Shown: positions 1 to 8,158, counted from the first letter of the stretch. The stretch: DNA of 21,301 nt from JAVBMO01 sp031552355 (GCA_031552355.1 JAVBMO010000035.1:1-21301); one strand, 5' to 3'. Made by a program: numbers and translations. Notes: a model not told the origin generated them from the letters alone.

Positions 1-306
1 CTCTAATGAAGACATCCCTTTTTTCTTTGTACTTATCTTGAATGCTATGTGAAAAGCCAAATGCAATGGAAATTTACACTTATCAAACATAGTTCCTGCT
101 GTCGAACTCTCATCATATTTACAACGAGTACACCGACGGGAGTAGGGCTTACTGCCTTTACAATAATTGGTATGTCCACATTTCTTGCAAACATAGCCTG
201 CACTCCATTTGATTTCTGACAAGTACTGAAAGCAGGATTCATCATTATTAAACCTATCGTAAAACTTAATTGAATTCACTCCTATAAATTTATTTCTTGT
301 AATCAT
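1..306 (-). CDS. IS1595-family transposase, 5' part only (cut by window edge)
   Basis: Reading the minus strand from the ATG at 306-304 gives 102 codons open to the window edge. The N-terminal part has a zinc ribbon of the IS1595/ISXO2-like type: C40-x2-C43 (in YVCKKCGHTNYC) and C59-x2-C62 (in RRCTRCKYDESS), preceded by a Trp in EIKW and followed by AGTMFDKCKFPLHLAFHIAF and a KKKGMSS stretch. That order (Cys-rich ribbon, AGT-x-F, P-L, then KKG-S) is typical of this family. The DDE/ISXO2 catalytic domain would lie beyond the left edge and cannot be judged. The true start is uncertain, because a TATCTTTG promoter box ends only about 5 bases before the ATG. The mRNA would then be nearly leaderless, or translation begins at the GTG of codon 10 (279-277), which follows a GGA-rich stretch. 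Whether the full element is intact is unknown. Confidence 0.85.
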   Translation of the reverse strand, partial: MITRNKFIGVNSIKFYDRFNNDESCFQYLSEIKWSAGYVCKKCGHTNYCKGSKPYSRRCTRCKYDESSTAGTMFDKCKFPLHLAFHIAFKISTKKKGMSSLE

Positions 307-310
307 GCCA

Positions 311-318
311 CAAAGATA
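311..318 (-). promoter_or_regulatory. -7 promoter box of the IS1595 transposase
   Basis: On the minus strand the bases read TATCTTTG, matching the Bacteroidetes -7 consensus TAnnTTTG. The ATG of the transposase begins 5 bases downstream, so transcription should begin at or next to the start codon. I see no convincing -33 TTTG element. Confidence 0.5.
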
Positions 319-449
319 GCATGTTAAAATAATTAGTGCGACCTAAGTGATTATACCAATCTTCTCATTTTCACATTCTGATTTTCGGCTGCTCCATTCT
401 CAAAACCCAACTTTCAATTTTCAATTCATTATTGGAATGTTTTTTTTTG

Positions 450-457
450 TAATTTTG
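450..457 (+). promoter_or_regulatory. -7 promoter box upstream of gcvT
   Basis: TAATTTTG fits TAnnTTTG and sits 49 bases before the gcvT ATG, leaving a leader of about 40 bases. A run of T precedes it and no clear -33 element is visible. The leader is too short for a glycine riboswitch. Confidence 0.4.
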
Positions 458-505
458 TCAAGTTATGAAAGTAATTATAAATTCATTAAATAAAATAAAA
501 AGAGT

Positions 506-1609
506 ATGAAAGAAACACCATTTACACAGAAACACATAGCTTTAGGCGCTAAAATGGCGCCATTTGCAGGTTACAATATGCCTATCCAATACGAAGGTTT
601 GGTGGCAGAACATTTGAATGTACGCCAAAATGTGGGCGTTTTCGATGTTTCCCACATGGGAGAATTTCGCGCCAAAGGCCCCAAAGCGTTGGAATTTATG
701 CAAAAAGTAACCAGCAACGATGTGTCTGTGCTTACCGATGGAAAAGTTCAATATACTTGTTTGCCAAACGGCAAAGGCGGAATTGTGGACGATATGTTGG
801 TTTATCGTGTAGGTGCTGAAGAATATTTTATGGTTCCCAATGCGGCCAATATTGAAAAAGACTGGAATTGGATGAGCGCCTATGCCAAAGAAATGGGTTT
901 GGAATTGGGCAAAGATTTTGTAAACGAATCGGACGGTTGGGCACAATTGGCGGTTCAAGGCCCTAACGCTCTGAAAGCCATGCAGAAATTGACTTCTGAG
1001 CCTATCGAAAATATGGAATATTATACTTTCAAAATCATTGATTTTGCAGGAATAAAAAATGTAATATTCTCTATTACAGGTTATACTGGTGCAGGTGGTT
1101 GCGAAATTTATGTACCTACAGCCGATGCGGCAAAATTGTGGGACAAAGTTTTTGAAGCCGGTGCAGAGTTTGGCATAAAACCTGCTGGTTTAGGTTGTCG
1201 CGACACTTTGCGTTTGGAAATGGGATTCTGTTTGTACGGACATGAAATTACCGACGAAATTTCGCCAATTGAGGGTGGTTTGGCTTGGATTACCAAATTT
1301 GCCGAAGGCAAAAACTTCATCGACAGAGCATTTTTGGAAGAACAAAAAGCCAAAGGTGTTACTCGCAAAGTATGTGGGTTCGAAATGATTGACAGAGGTA
1401 TTCCTCGTCAAGATTATGAAGTTACCGACGCAAACGGAACCGTGATAGGCAAAGTTTGTTCAGGAACTCAAGCTCCGTCTTTGAACAAAGCCATTGGAAC
1501 TGCCCTCGTAAAAGCAGAATTTGCGAAAATAGGTTCCGAAATTTATATCAAGGTAAGAGACAAACTGTTGAAAGCCACTGTAGTGAAAATGCCTTTCTAC
1601 AAAGGTTAA
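506..1609 (+). CDS. gcvT: Glycine cleavage system T protein (aminomethyltransferase)
   Basis: 367 residues, the usual length for GcvT. In the glycine cleavage complex this cytoplasmic protein takes the aminomethyl group from lipoylated H protein, releases ammonia and passes the one-carbon unit to tetrahydrofolate. Visible family marks are KMAPFAGYNMPIQY near the N-terminus, VGVFDVSHMGE (residues 43-53), GGIVDDMLVYR (91-101) holding the catalytic aspartate pair D95/D96, GYTGAGGCEIY in the middle, and CRDTLRLEMGFCLYGHE followed by SPIEGGLAW in the folate-binding part. The C-terminal barrel ends with the common pattern SGTQAPSLNKAIGTALV. The ATG start is supported by the alignable N-terminus (TPFTQKH) and the A-rich upstream stretch AAAAAGAG. 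No other gcv gene is in the window, so the T protein is encoded apart from gcvH and gcvP here. Confidence 0.97.
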   Translation: MKETPFTQKHIALGAKMAPFAGYNMPIQYEGLVAEHLNVRQNVGVFDVSHMGEFRAKGPKALEFMQKVTSNDVSVLTDGKVQYTCLPNGKGGIVDDMLVYRVGAEEYFMVPNAANIEKDWNWMSAYAKEMGLELGKDFVNESDGWAQLAVQGPNALKAMQKLTSEPIENMEYYTFKIIDFAGIKNVIFSITGYTGAGGCEIYVPTADAAKLWDKVFEAGAEFGIKPAGLGCRDTLRLEMGFCLYGHEITDEISPIEGGLAWITKFAEGKNFIDRAFLEEQKAKGVTRKVCGFEMIDRGIPRQDYEVTDANGTVIGKVCSGTQAPSLNKAIGTALVKAEFAKIGSEIYIKVRDKLLKATVVKMPFYKG

Positions 1610-1727
1610 TACAAAAAAGACAAGTAATTTTTAGTGATGAGTTGTGAATTATGAGAGATGAGTTTTTTAATTCAAAATTTAAAGAAATCTTGTCTGAATT
1701 TAAACCGATACTCAAAAATACAAAACA

Positions 1728-2549
1728 ATGGAAAAAGGAATTTTAATAGGGAAAGCGTTTAAGGGTGCTTGGCAAAACATGAAGAAAAACTGGTTGGTCC
1801 TTGTAGGGCTTACCGTTGTCTTGCTTGCAGTGGTATTCCTGCTTCAATTTTTGTTTGGGGCAAACGTGAAAACCACTACCCGGTTTCCCGGAGATGGTTC
1901 CTACGATTTCTATGCGCAAACCATCTATGCCATGAAATCGCAGGCCCCCTTGAATATTCTGTCAACCCTTGTGGGAGTCGCCTTTTGGGTGATTTTTATT
2001 CCTGTTTTGTTGGATTGTGTAAGAGGAAAAGAGCCTGCTTTTAAATTTTCGCTAAGTAAATATTTAGGGCTGTTGCTTTTTTCGGTTCTTGCTACAATTC
2101 TTATTCTTTTGATATCCGGCATTTCGATTCTTTCTGCAATCTTAATTCTTTCGATACCAGGCATTTGGGCTCTTCCAGCACTTGGGCTGAGTTTCTTTAC
2201 TTTCATTATAGCCATTCCGCTTTTCGTTTTCTTCATTTATATCATGCTTAGAATTATGTTTTATTCTTATATTTATCTTGATGAAGAAAAAAACATGAAC
2301 CTGATTGATTCTATAAAAGAAAGTTGGCGATTGACTAAAGGAAACACATTAGATATCTTTATTTTCCTTTTGGCTTGTTGTGGATGCTTGTTGTTTGGGC
2401 TCTTGGCTTTGATTGTAGGTATTTTATGGGCAATGCCTTTGATTTACTTGGCTCAAGCCTATGTTTACCAGCAATTGTTGAATTTGGACAAAGCTCAAAC
2501 AACAGAACCTTTGCAAACGGAAGAAATAGAAGAAATCATAGAAGCTTAA
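1728..2549 (+). CDS. Polytopic membrane protein, function unknown
   Basis: 273 residues with five to six hydrophobic spans at about 22-43, 76-97, 112-142, 150-178 and 208-245 (the long ones may each hold two passes). It starts with a short basic cytoplasmic segment (GKAFKGAWQNMKKNW) and ends with an acidic tail (TEEIEEIIEA). The pattern of an amphipathic GKAF..AW..MKKNW start plus a late DSIKESWRLTKGN segment before the last membrane span resembles the broad DUF975 / glycerophosphodiesterase membrane-domain / YciC-like group of integral membrane proteins, whose role is not settled. That family call is from memory and moderate only. It follows gcvT by 118 bases with no promoter or terminator that I can see between them, so co-transcription is possible but not shown. 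A strong terminator directly follows. Confidence 0.75.
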   Translation: MEKGILIGKAFKGAWQNMKKNWLVLVGLTVVLLAVVFLLQFLFGANVKTTTRFPGDGSYDFYAQTIYAMKSQAPLNILSTLVGVAFWVIFIPVLLDCVRGKEPAFKFSLSKYLGLLLFSVLATILILLISGISILSAILILSIPGIWALPALGLSFFTFIIAIPLFVFFIYIMLRIMFYSYIYLDEEKNMNLIDSIKESWRLTKGNTLDIFIFLLACCGCLLFGLLALIVGILWAMPLIYLAQAYVYQQLLNLDKAQTTEPLQTEEIEEIIEA

Positions 2550-2562
2550 TTTTTATGGAATT

Positions 2563-2611
2563 ATAACAAAATATCCTGCCAAATCCAATAAATGGCAGGA
2601 TATTTTGTTAT
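2563..2611 (+). terminator. Strong hairpin terminator after the membrane protein gene
   Basis: The arms ATAACAAAATATCCTGCCA (2563-2581) and its exact reverse complement (2593-2611) form a perfect 19-bp stem with an 11-base loop. The outer part of the stem is A on the left and T on the right, so it supplies its own U-tract in either direction. It insulates the gcvT side from the TPR gene. Confidence 0.85.
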
Positions 2612-2644
2612 TATAGAGAGCCTCACTTTTTGTTTTACATATTG

Positions 2645-4468
2645 ATGAAAAAGATTTTTTTAGCCTTATTTTTGATTTTTGCAGCAAGTTTCGGTTTGTC
2701 GGCACAAATGCGCCAAGTGGACGAACAATTGGCCGCACAGTATTTTATGCAGGGCGAGTACGAAAAATCCGCCGAAATTTATGAGCGCCTGTTCGCACAA
2801 TCGAATAGCGTGCTTTACTATGATTATTTGTTGCGCTGCTATGAAAACCTGAACGACCGAAAAAGCGCCGAAAAACTTATTCAAAAACAGCAAAAGGCCA
2901 ATCCCGATGTATTGACTTATTATGTGGATTTGGGTTTGCTTTACAGCCGTGTGGGGGAAGATTCTAAAGCCCGCAAACAATACGAAAAGGCGCAGGATAA
3001 ATTAGTTCCCAGCCATGCACAGGTTTTGGCTTTGGGGCAATATTTTTCTGAAAAAGGTTTGCCGGACCAAGCCATCACAACTTTTCAAAAGGGGCGCGAA
3101 TTAATGAAAAATCCCTTGCTTTTTCTGACAGAACTGACGCCATTGTACGCCAAGAAAAATCTATACGACGTTTTGGCAAACGAATGGATGGATTATTTGC
3201 TTGTGGCGCCAAAAGATATTGAAAAAGTGCAAGTACAATTACAAAATGTTTTGTCATCAAACACTGATGGAACATTTGCCATGATTCTGAAAACTGCCAT
3301 AGGGAAGAAGCTGCACAAATATCCCGATAACCTCACCTATGCTGACATGTTAATTTGGTTGGCTTTTCAGGAAAAAGATTTCGAATTTGCGTTCATTCAA
3401 GCCAAAGCCATCGATAAACGTTCTGCTGCCGATGCCGGAAGCCAAGTTTTCCGTGTGGCCATGGTTTCCGCTTCCAATGCCGATTACGACATTGCAGCCC
3501 AAGCCTACGACTATCTGATTAAAAAAGGGAAAGAAAATCCCTATTATATGGAGTGCCGCATTGGCTATTTGGATGTGGAATTTCAAAAGGCGACTTCGGG
3601 ATTTTCCGTTTCTCATGATGAAATAAAAACTTTGAGCCAGCGCTACAAAGAAACTTTGGTGGAATTGGGGAAAAAGGAAGAAACCATTCCTTTGATGAAA
3701 AACTATGCAGTTTTGCTGGCCTTTTACGCCAACGATGTGCAGGGCGCAGCCGATATTTTGTACGAAGCCATAGAAATTCCTACGAAAAACAAAAGCTTGA
3801 TTGCCGATTGTAAACTGACTTTGGGCGATATTTTGCTTTTTGCCGGCGATGTCTGGGAAGCCAGCCTGTTGTATTCGCAAGTGGAAAAAGCCTTTAGCAA
3901 TGATCCTTTGGGCGCTTTGGCAAAATTTAGAAATGCAAAACTTTCCTATTATATTGGTGAATTTGAATGGTCGAAAGCCCAACTGAATGTATTGAGGGCT
4001 TCGACAACAAAACTGATTGCCAACGATGCCATGGAATTGTCTTTGCTGATTTCAGACAATATGGACGAAGACAGCACCTATTCTGCTTTGGAATACTATT
4101 CGCGTGCTGATTTGGCGTTCTACCGCAATCATTTCGACGAGGCGCTTTTATTGTTGGATTCTATTTCCACATTCCAATACAATAAAGCCATTTTGGATGA
4201 GGTGTTGATGAAGGAAGCGCAAATCCGTATGAAGCAAGGGCTTTATGCCAAAGCCGATACTTTATTAAATATTTTGATTACAGATTATTCAAGCGATATT
4301 TTGGCAGACGATGCCCTGTTTATGTTGGGCGAATTGTATGAAAAGAACTTCAAAAACCTTCCCAAGGCAAACGAATATTACGAAAAACTAATATTGGATT
4401 ACTCTGCCAGTTTATACGTTACCGAAGCCCGCAAACGTTTGAAACGGAATAAGGAATTATTGAATTAA
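2645..4468 (+). CDS. Exported tetratricopeptide-repeat protein
   Basis: 607 residues from the ATG at 2645. An in-frame ATG 15 bases earlier would only prepend MFYIL to a textbook signal peptide, so the later start is preferred. The signal peptide MKKIFLALFLIFAASFGLSA is followed by Q, and no lipobox Cys is present, so the mature protein should be periplasmic or loosely attached to the envelope. TPR-like helical pairs are recognisable at about 28-60 (QYFMQGEYEKSAEIYERLF), 90-120, 126-155, around 385-420 (LGDILLFAGDVWEASLLYSQ) and 565-600 (ALFMLGELYEKN to YYEKLILDYSASLYVTEARKR). The C-terminal block resembles the BamD/YbgF style of TPR, ending in a basic KRLKRNKELLN tail. TPR arrays are protein-docking scaffolds. 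The partner here is unknown and the flanking genes give no firm hint. It stands alone between a terminator upstream and a promoter downstream. Confidence 0.8.
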   Translation: MKKIFLALFLIFAASFGLSAQMRQVDEQLAAQYFMQGEYEKSAEIYERLFAQSNSVLYYDYLLRCYENLNDRKSAEKLIQKQQKANPDVLTYYVDLGLLYSRVGEDSKARKQYEKAQDKLVPSHAQVLALGQYFSEKGLPDQAITTFQKGRELMKNPLLFLTELTPLYAKKNLYDVLANEWMDYLLVAPKDIEKVQVQLQNVLSSNTDGTFAMILKTAIGKKLHKYPDNLTYADMLIWLAFQEKDFEFAFIQAKAIDKRSAADAGSQVFRVAMVSASNADYDIAAQAYDYLIKKGKENPYYMECRIGYLDVEFQKATSGFSVSHDEIKTLSQRYKETLVELGKKEETIPLMKNYAVLLAFYANDVQGAADILYEAIEIPTKNKSLIADCKLTLGDILLFAGDVWEASLLYSQVEKAFSNDPLGALAKFRNAKLSYYIGEFEWSKAQLNVLRASTTKLIANDAMELSLLISDNMDEDSTYSALEYYSRADLAFYRNHFDEALLLLDSISTFQYNKAILDEVLMKEAQIRMKQGLYAKADTLLNILITDYSSDILADDALFMLGELYEKNFKNLPKANEYYEKLILDYSASLYVTEARKRLKRNKELLN

Positions 4469-4551
4469 TAGGGGTTCAATGAATAACGATTTGTGTTCTT
4501 TGCAACCTTTGCAGCAAGAATAAAATGTGAAGCCGTGAAAATAAAAATTAC

Positions 4552-4559
4552 TATTTTTG
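4552..4559 (+). promoter_or_regulatory. -7 promoter box of the envelope operon
   Basis: TATTTTTG followed by C fits TAnnTTTG. It overlaps an in-frame TTG at 4557, which therefore cannot be the start codon of a transcript made from this promoter. This pushes the start of the GIN-domain gene downstream to a later TTG. Confidence 0.55.
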
Positions 4560-4598
4560 CAAAAAAAACTATACACATTGATAAGCCAACTCAAATTT

Positions 4599-5309
4599 TT
4601 GAAAAGAATAGGAATAACCTGTTTCCTGTTTTTTTCAATCTTTCTGATTACTTCTTGTGGCGAGGAAATTGAGGAATTGTCGGGGAAAAAAGTTGTAAAA
4701 ACTGAAAATATTTCGATTTTCAATAAAATAGTTGCAGAATCTTCATTTGCTATAGAATTTGTACAAGACAGCATTTATTTTATCGAGTTAATTACCGACG
4801 AACGTTACATAGATGCCATAAAATATTCCATCAAAAGCGAGACACTCATTCTGTCACATGGAATAAAAAATCCAATTGTTACCATTTTAGCTCGCGTGCA
4901 TTCTCCTGTTTTGCAAAAAATAGAACTTTTGTCTTCTTCCTCATTTTTATCAAAAGAGTTACTAAAAGCGTCCACACTGGAAATAGAAACAGCTTCAAAT
5001 GCCAAATGCACAGCCAAATTAGAGGTTGAAAAACTAAGTATTTCGGCATCTTCTTTTAGCGAATACAGTCTTTCAGGAAAAGTGCAATACTTGGATGTAA
5101 ATATTAACGGAAATAGTTTTTTGAGCGCCTCTGTACTCTATGCCCAAAAATGTTGTATAACATGCAGTGGTAATTCCATTTCCTATTTGCATGTGAGAGA
5201 TTCTTTGTTTATTAATGCTTCGGGTTACAGTCGCGTGCGTTACACAGGAACTCAAAATGTAAATATTTCGCAAACAGGTGCTTCCACTATTATAGAATAT
5301 GGCGGATAA
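4599..5309 (+). CDS. GIN-domain (DUF2807) lipoprotein, TTG start
   Basis: 236 residues from the TTG at 4599, giving a lipoprotein signal MKRIGITCFLFFSIFLITSC with Cys20 as the lipidated residue. No ATG exists between the promoter and the lipobox. The earlier in-frame TTG codons lie inside the promoter box (4557) or give a long N-terminus ahead of the signal (4578). The mature part opens with VVKTENISIFNKIVAESSFAIEFVQDS, the usual beginning of the GIN domain (earlier called DUF2807, putative autotransporter adhesin head), followed by repeated short beta strands rich in Ser and Asn (LSISASSFSEYSLSGKVQYL, VNINGNSFLSAS, LFINASGYSRVRYTG), as expected for its beta-solenoid fold. It ends SQTGASTIIEYGG. 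GIN domains are common in Bacteroidetes surface proteins but lack a defined activity. It is the first gene of a four-gene operon with a GDPD lipoprotein and two outer-membrane proteins. Confidence 0.82.
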   Translation: MKRIGITCFLFFSIFLITSCGEEIEELSGKKVVKTENISIFNKIVAESSFAIEFVQDSIYFIELITDERYIDAIKYSIKSETLILSHGIKNPIVTILARVHSPVLQKIELLSSSSFLSKELLKASTLEIETASNAKCTAKLEVEKLSISASSFSEYSLSGKVQYLDVNINGNSFLSASVLYAQKCCITCSGNSISYLHVRDSLFINASGYSRVRYTGTQNVNISQTGASTIIEYGG

Positions 5310-5338
5310 TCCCGAAATGGGTTGTAAAATTTTTGAAA

Positions 5339-6583
5339 ATGGCAAAAAAATACATTCAATTTCTGATTTTCAGTTTTGTTGTTTTTCTTTTTCCTACCTG
5401 CGAAAAAGATCCTGAATACTATAATGTTGGGCTTCCTACTTTTGAAAATAGCCTTTTGGTAGATACAAAGCCTTTGGACGAAAAAACAAAGAAAAATTTG
5501 GAAGGCATTTTTTCTATCCACAAAGGGAGTGACTTATTCGGTCCAGGTTTGGTCTTAAAATTCAATAAGGATAAACTGAGTTTTTTCGGCGAAAAAAAAG
5601 GCATTTATGCAGTACTAGATGTTGGCGAAAACAACAAGCAAATTATCTTGGAAGGATATTGGCGAAAAGCAGGTTCGGGCGATGCAGGATTGTTACGCTT
5701 TATCATCGATAAAAATACTGTAAATGTAGAAGACAGGTTGCTAAACCAAGATTTTTCAGGAACTTATTGGGTAAGCAATAAAAACTATGAAGTAAGTTTA
5801 TCTTTTGAACGGGAATTAAAATCCGACAATCTCGCTCATAGAATTTTGATTATAGCACACCGTGGCGGAGGACGTACAGCAGACCGGATGCATGTGTCGG
5901 AAAATTCTTTGGAAATGTTGCGCTATTCGGACTATTTGGGTGCCCAGGGCGTGGAAATAGACGTGCGTTTAACCAAAGACAAAATGCCGATTCTTTACCA
6001 TGACGCCGATTTGAATATGCGTCTTCTTCAAAAAACACCTTTATTGGGCAATATCAGCGACTATACTTATGAACAACTTTCGGCCTCTGTAAGGCTTTTT
6101 CATGGCGAAAAAATACCTACATTGAACCAAGCTTTGGATATTATATTCAACGAAACGCAATTGCAATTGGTTTGGCTTGATGTAAAAGATCCTGAAGTTT
6201 TGCAAGCGGTTTTGCCTTTGCAAAAAGAAATAAATGAAAATTCTCGTAGGCAAGGCCGTAATTTGTTGGTTTTTGTAGGTTTACCAGACCAAACCATGAT
6301 AAACGCTTTCTTAGATTTGCCGGATTACCAAAATATTCCTTGCCTTTGCGAAACTACAAATGCCGACAACGCGGAAAAAACAAACGCCATGATTTGGGGG
6401 TACCGTTGGACAATGGGAACACAGGAGGAGGAAATTCAGAATATGGATTTTCAAGGGCGAAAAGTTTTTGTGTGGACTGTCGATTTAGCCGGAAATATAA
6501 AGCAATTTATTTCCACTCATCGCTTTGACGGCATTTTAACCAATTATCCGACTTTGGGTGCTTATTACTATTACATGTATTGA
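5339..6583 (+). CDS. Lipoprotein glycerophosphodiester phosphodiesterase family protein
   Basis: 414 residues from the ATG at 5339. A TTG two codons earlier is in frame but not needed. The signal MAKKYIQFLIFSFVVFLFPTC carries a lipobox with Cys21. The C-terminal half (about 168-414) is a GDPD TIM barrel: HRGG (H174, R175), the SEN motif (E188, N189), VEIDVRLTKDKMPILYHD with E206 and D208 as metal ligands and H221 as the second catalytic His, LVWLDVKD, and a late VFVWTVDL plus FDGILTNYP. GDPD enzymes cleave glycerophosphodiesters to glycerol 3-phosphate and an alcohol. The exact substrate is not readable. The N-terminal half (about 22-160) is a separate beta-rich region (EGIFSIHKGSDLFGPGLVL, LSFFGEKKGIYAVLDV, EGYWRKAGSGDAGLLRFII), perhaps a small lipocalin-like barrel. 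That part is inference. It lies 29 bases after the GIN gene and 2 bases before the next gene. Confidence 0.92.
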   Translation: MAKKYIQFLIFSFVVFLFPTCEKDPEYYNVGLPTFENSLLVDTKPLDEKTKKNLEGIFSIHKGSDLFGPGLVLKFNKDKLSFFGEKKGIYAVLDVGENNKQIILEGYWRKAGSGDAGLLRFIIDKNTVNVEDRLLNQDFSGTYWVSNKNYEVSLSFERELKSDNLAHRILIIAHRGGGRTADRMHVSENSLEMLRYSDYLGAQGVEIDVRLTKDKMPILYHDADLNMRLLQKTPLLGNISDYTYEQLSASVRLFHGEKIPTLNQALDIIFNETQLQLVWLDVKDPEVLQAVLPLQKEINENSRRQGRNLLVFVGLPDQTMINAFLDLPDYQNIPCLCETTNADNAEKTNAMIWGYRWTMGTQEEEIQNMDFQGRKVFVWTVDLAGNIKQFISTHRFDGILTNYPTLGAYYYYMY

Positions 6584-6585
6584 TT

Positions 6586-7332
6586 ATGAACCAAGGTCTG
6601 AGAAAATTTCTATTAGGGATGTTACTGTTTTTATGCTGCTTTTCCCTAAAATCGCAAGATTCGCTAAATGCAGTTTTTAAAAGCAATACCATTATGTTGC
6701 CCAAAGTGTCTAAACCGTATCAATTCAATTATTCTTTGGGTGTTAATTTTATTGGCATGCCGCCCGATTGGATTGAAATGCCATTGGAACTTCCGTTGTT
6801 CAATTTTCATGGACTTTTGAGCTTGCCTTGGAATTTTTCGGCTGTTGCCGATATCAATACATTGCTTATAACCAATCAATTTCGCTTGGGAGTTTATCAA
6901 AATCGTGAATTGGGTCGGTTTTCATTTAATGTCGGCTTAGATGGCGAATGGGCTTATGGACGTTTACATTGGTTTGGTTTCGACAGCCGCATGGCAGCCG
7001 TAATATTACATCCTTCTGTTTCTGCCGGAATACTTCTAAATGGTTTGGCTATAACCGTGCAAATGGAACTTCCTTTATTGCTCTATGCCGGTGGTTTTGT
7101 GGGCGAAGGCGATGAAGTAGAACTGCAATCGTCTGTCCTCAATGGATTTTCAATGACTGCATTTTTAGAACAACGCTATTGGAAGCAACAAGTTTGTACA
7201 ATTGGACTTCGGGTAAATTATCTTCGTTATTATTTTCCTGCATGGATGTCGTATCCGACTTTTGACAATTATACGATACTGCCTGAATTAATAGTTGCAT
7301 TTAATATTCAATACCATGGGAAACATAAGTAA
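6586..7332 (+). CDS. Probable outer-membrane beta-barrel protein
   Basis: 248 residues from the ATG at 6586, two bases after the GDPD stop codon. A signal peptide is clear (MNQGLRKFLLGMLLFLCCFSLKSQ, then DSLN). The mature sequence is made of alternating hydrophobic and polar strands with many aromatic residues and short turns, for example FNYSLGVNFIGMP, FRLGVYQNRELGRFSFNVGLDGEWAYG, AITVQMELPLLLYAG and VCTIGLRVNYLRYYFP, ending ELIVAFNIQYHGKHK. This is the look of an 8- to 12-strand outer-membrane barrel. I do not recognise a named family. Tight spacing with the GDPD gene and a 17-base overlap with the next gene argue for translational coupling and a shared role. Alternatives are a soluble periplasmic beta protein. 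Confidence 0.65.
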   Translation: MNQGLRKFLLGMLLFLCCFSLKSQDSLNAVFKSNTIMLPKVSKPYQFNYSLGVNFIGMPPDWIEMPLELPLFNFHGLLSLPWNFSAVADINTLLITNQFRLGVYQNRELGRFSFNVGLDGEWAYGRLHWFGFDSRMAAVILHPSVSAGILLNGLAITVQMELPLLLYAGGFVGEGDEVELQSSVLNGFSMTAFLEQRYWKQQVCTIGLRVNYLRYYFPAWMSYPTFDNYTILPELIVAFNIQYHGKHK

Positions 7333-7921
7333 AGTCGTGCTGCTATTTGCTTTTTTGGTTTTGAATCAGACTGCAAAAGCTTTACCAAATTCAGGAGATA
7401 CAACAAGTTATTTTGGTGTTGATATCGGCATGGGGGCAGGCCGTTTTATGCCCGATTTTCCATCAGTTCCTAATAGCAGCATAAGTCGCTATAACCCTGT
7501 TTTTACAGCAAAATTTTATTGGCAATCGCCCTATAAACTGCAATTTGGTTTGGAATCGGGGTATTACGATTTTTATACCACTACTCTCATTCAACAAGAA
7601 AATGAAATTGCTTTTTATTCGAAAAGTAATCTGAGTTGCATTCCCATTATGATAAATATCAATATGCAGATTTGGAATTATTTTTTTTTGGGAGTTTCCA
7701 CAGGGCCAGTAATAATGCTTCACAGTACAGACAGTTATAACAACACTGTTTCAGGAACTTTATTAAGCGCATTGAATTACAGTTTGTCAGCAGCCTATTT
7801 ATACCCCATCGCAGAGCGCATTTCATTAGGTTTAAGTTGTTCAAATATTTATTTGGGTAAAACTACTGACAACTACCTGTCTTTGAAACTTGATTTTGTA
7901 TGGAGGTTTTGTAAGTTCTAA
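7316..7921 (+). CDS. Probable outer-membrane beta-barrel protein, last gene of operon
   Basis: 201 residues from the ATG at 7316, which lies inside the 3' end of the previous gene (17-base overlap in another frame). An upstream in-frame ATG at 7295 would put extra residues before the signal peptide, so it is rejected. The signal peptide MGNISKVVLLFAFLVLNQTAKA is followed by LPNSGD. The mature part reads SYFGVDIGMGAGRFMPDF, FTAKFYWQSPYKLQFGLESGYYDF, FFLGVSTGPVIML, YSLSAAYLYP and ends DNYLSLKLDFVWRFCKF. This strand pattern, with a terminal aromatic near the C-terminus, resembles small PorT/OmpW-sized barrels of Bacteroidetes, but no specific family can be named. The pair 6586-7332 and 7316-7921 may be two barrels acting together or distant paralogs. 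Confidence 0.65.
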   Translation: MGNISKVVLLFAFLVLNQTAKALPNSGDTTSYFGVDIGMGAGRFMPDFPSVPNSSISRYNPVFTAKFYWQSPYKLQFGLESGYYDFYTTTLIQQENEIAFYSKSNLSCIPIMININMQIWNYFFLGVSTGPVIMLHSTDSYNNTVSGTLLSALNYSLSAAYLYPIAERISLGLSCSNIYLGKTTDNYLSLKLDFVWRFCKF

Positions 7922-8069
7922 ATTTCTAAACCGGTAACAAAGTTATTTATTCTTTTAACAAAATAAAATCGCGAAAAGACAGTTTATTGTGGTGTAATAA
8001 TTTTCTAATCTGACTAATATTCACAATTTGCAACACACTATTAAGGTAGTTTCTTTACAAAGAAAATCA

Positions 8070-8077
8070 TACCTTTG
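8070..8077 (+). promoter_or_regulatory. -7 promoter box of the TonB receptor gene
   Basis: TACCTTTG followed by C, a full match to TAnnTTTG, 81 bases before the receptor ATG. The implied leader is about 75 bases and AT-rich. I saw no folded riboregulator in it. Confidence 0.6.
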
Positions 8078-8158
8078 CATTCCATTCAACTAAATTTCAC
8101 GACATAATTACATTAAATTTCAATGAATTACGATTAAAAACGAATTTTTAGCTTAAAA

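Noticed and set aside
45..245. Short minus-strand frame beginning MMNPAFSTCQKSNG
   Set aside because: It is a shifted frame of the IS1595 transposase. The overlapping frame from 306 gives the zinc-ribbon protein.
458..505. Glycine riboswitch ahead of gcvT
   Set aside because: The leader after the promoter box is only about 40 bases and has none of the stems such a riboswitch needs.
1610..1727. Possible degenerate repeat (GATGAGTT twice) and terminator after gcvT
   Set aside because: Only two 8-base matches in AT-rich sequence and no stable stem, so nothing beyond chance can be claimed.
3350..3982. Open frame of 210 codons on the minus strand
   Set aside because: It lies wholly inside the TPR gene, in antisense, and its protein has no recognisable domain or sensible composition.
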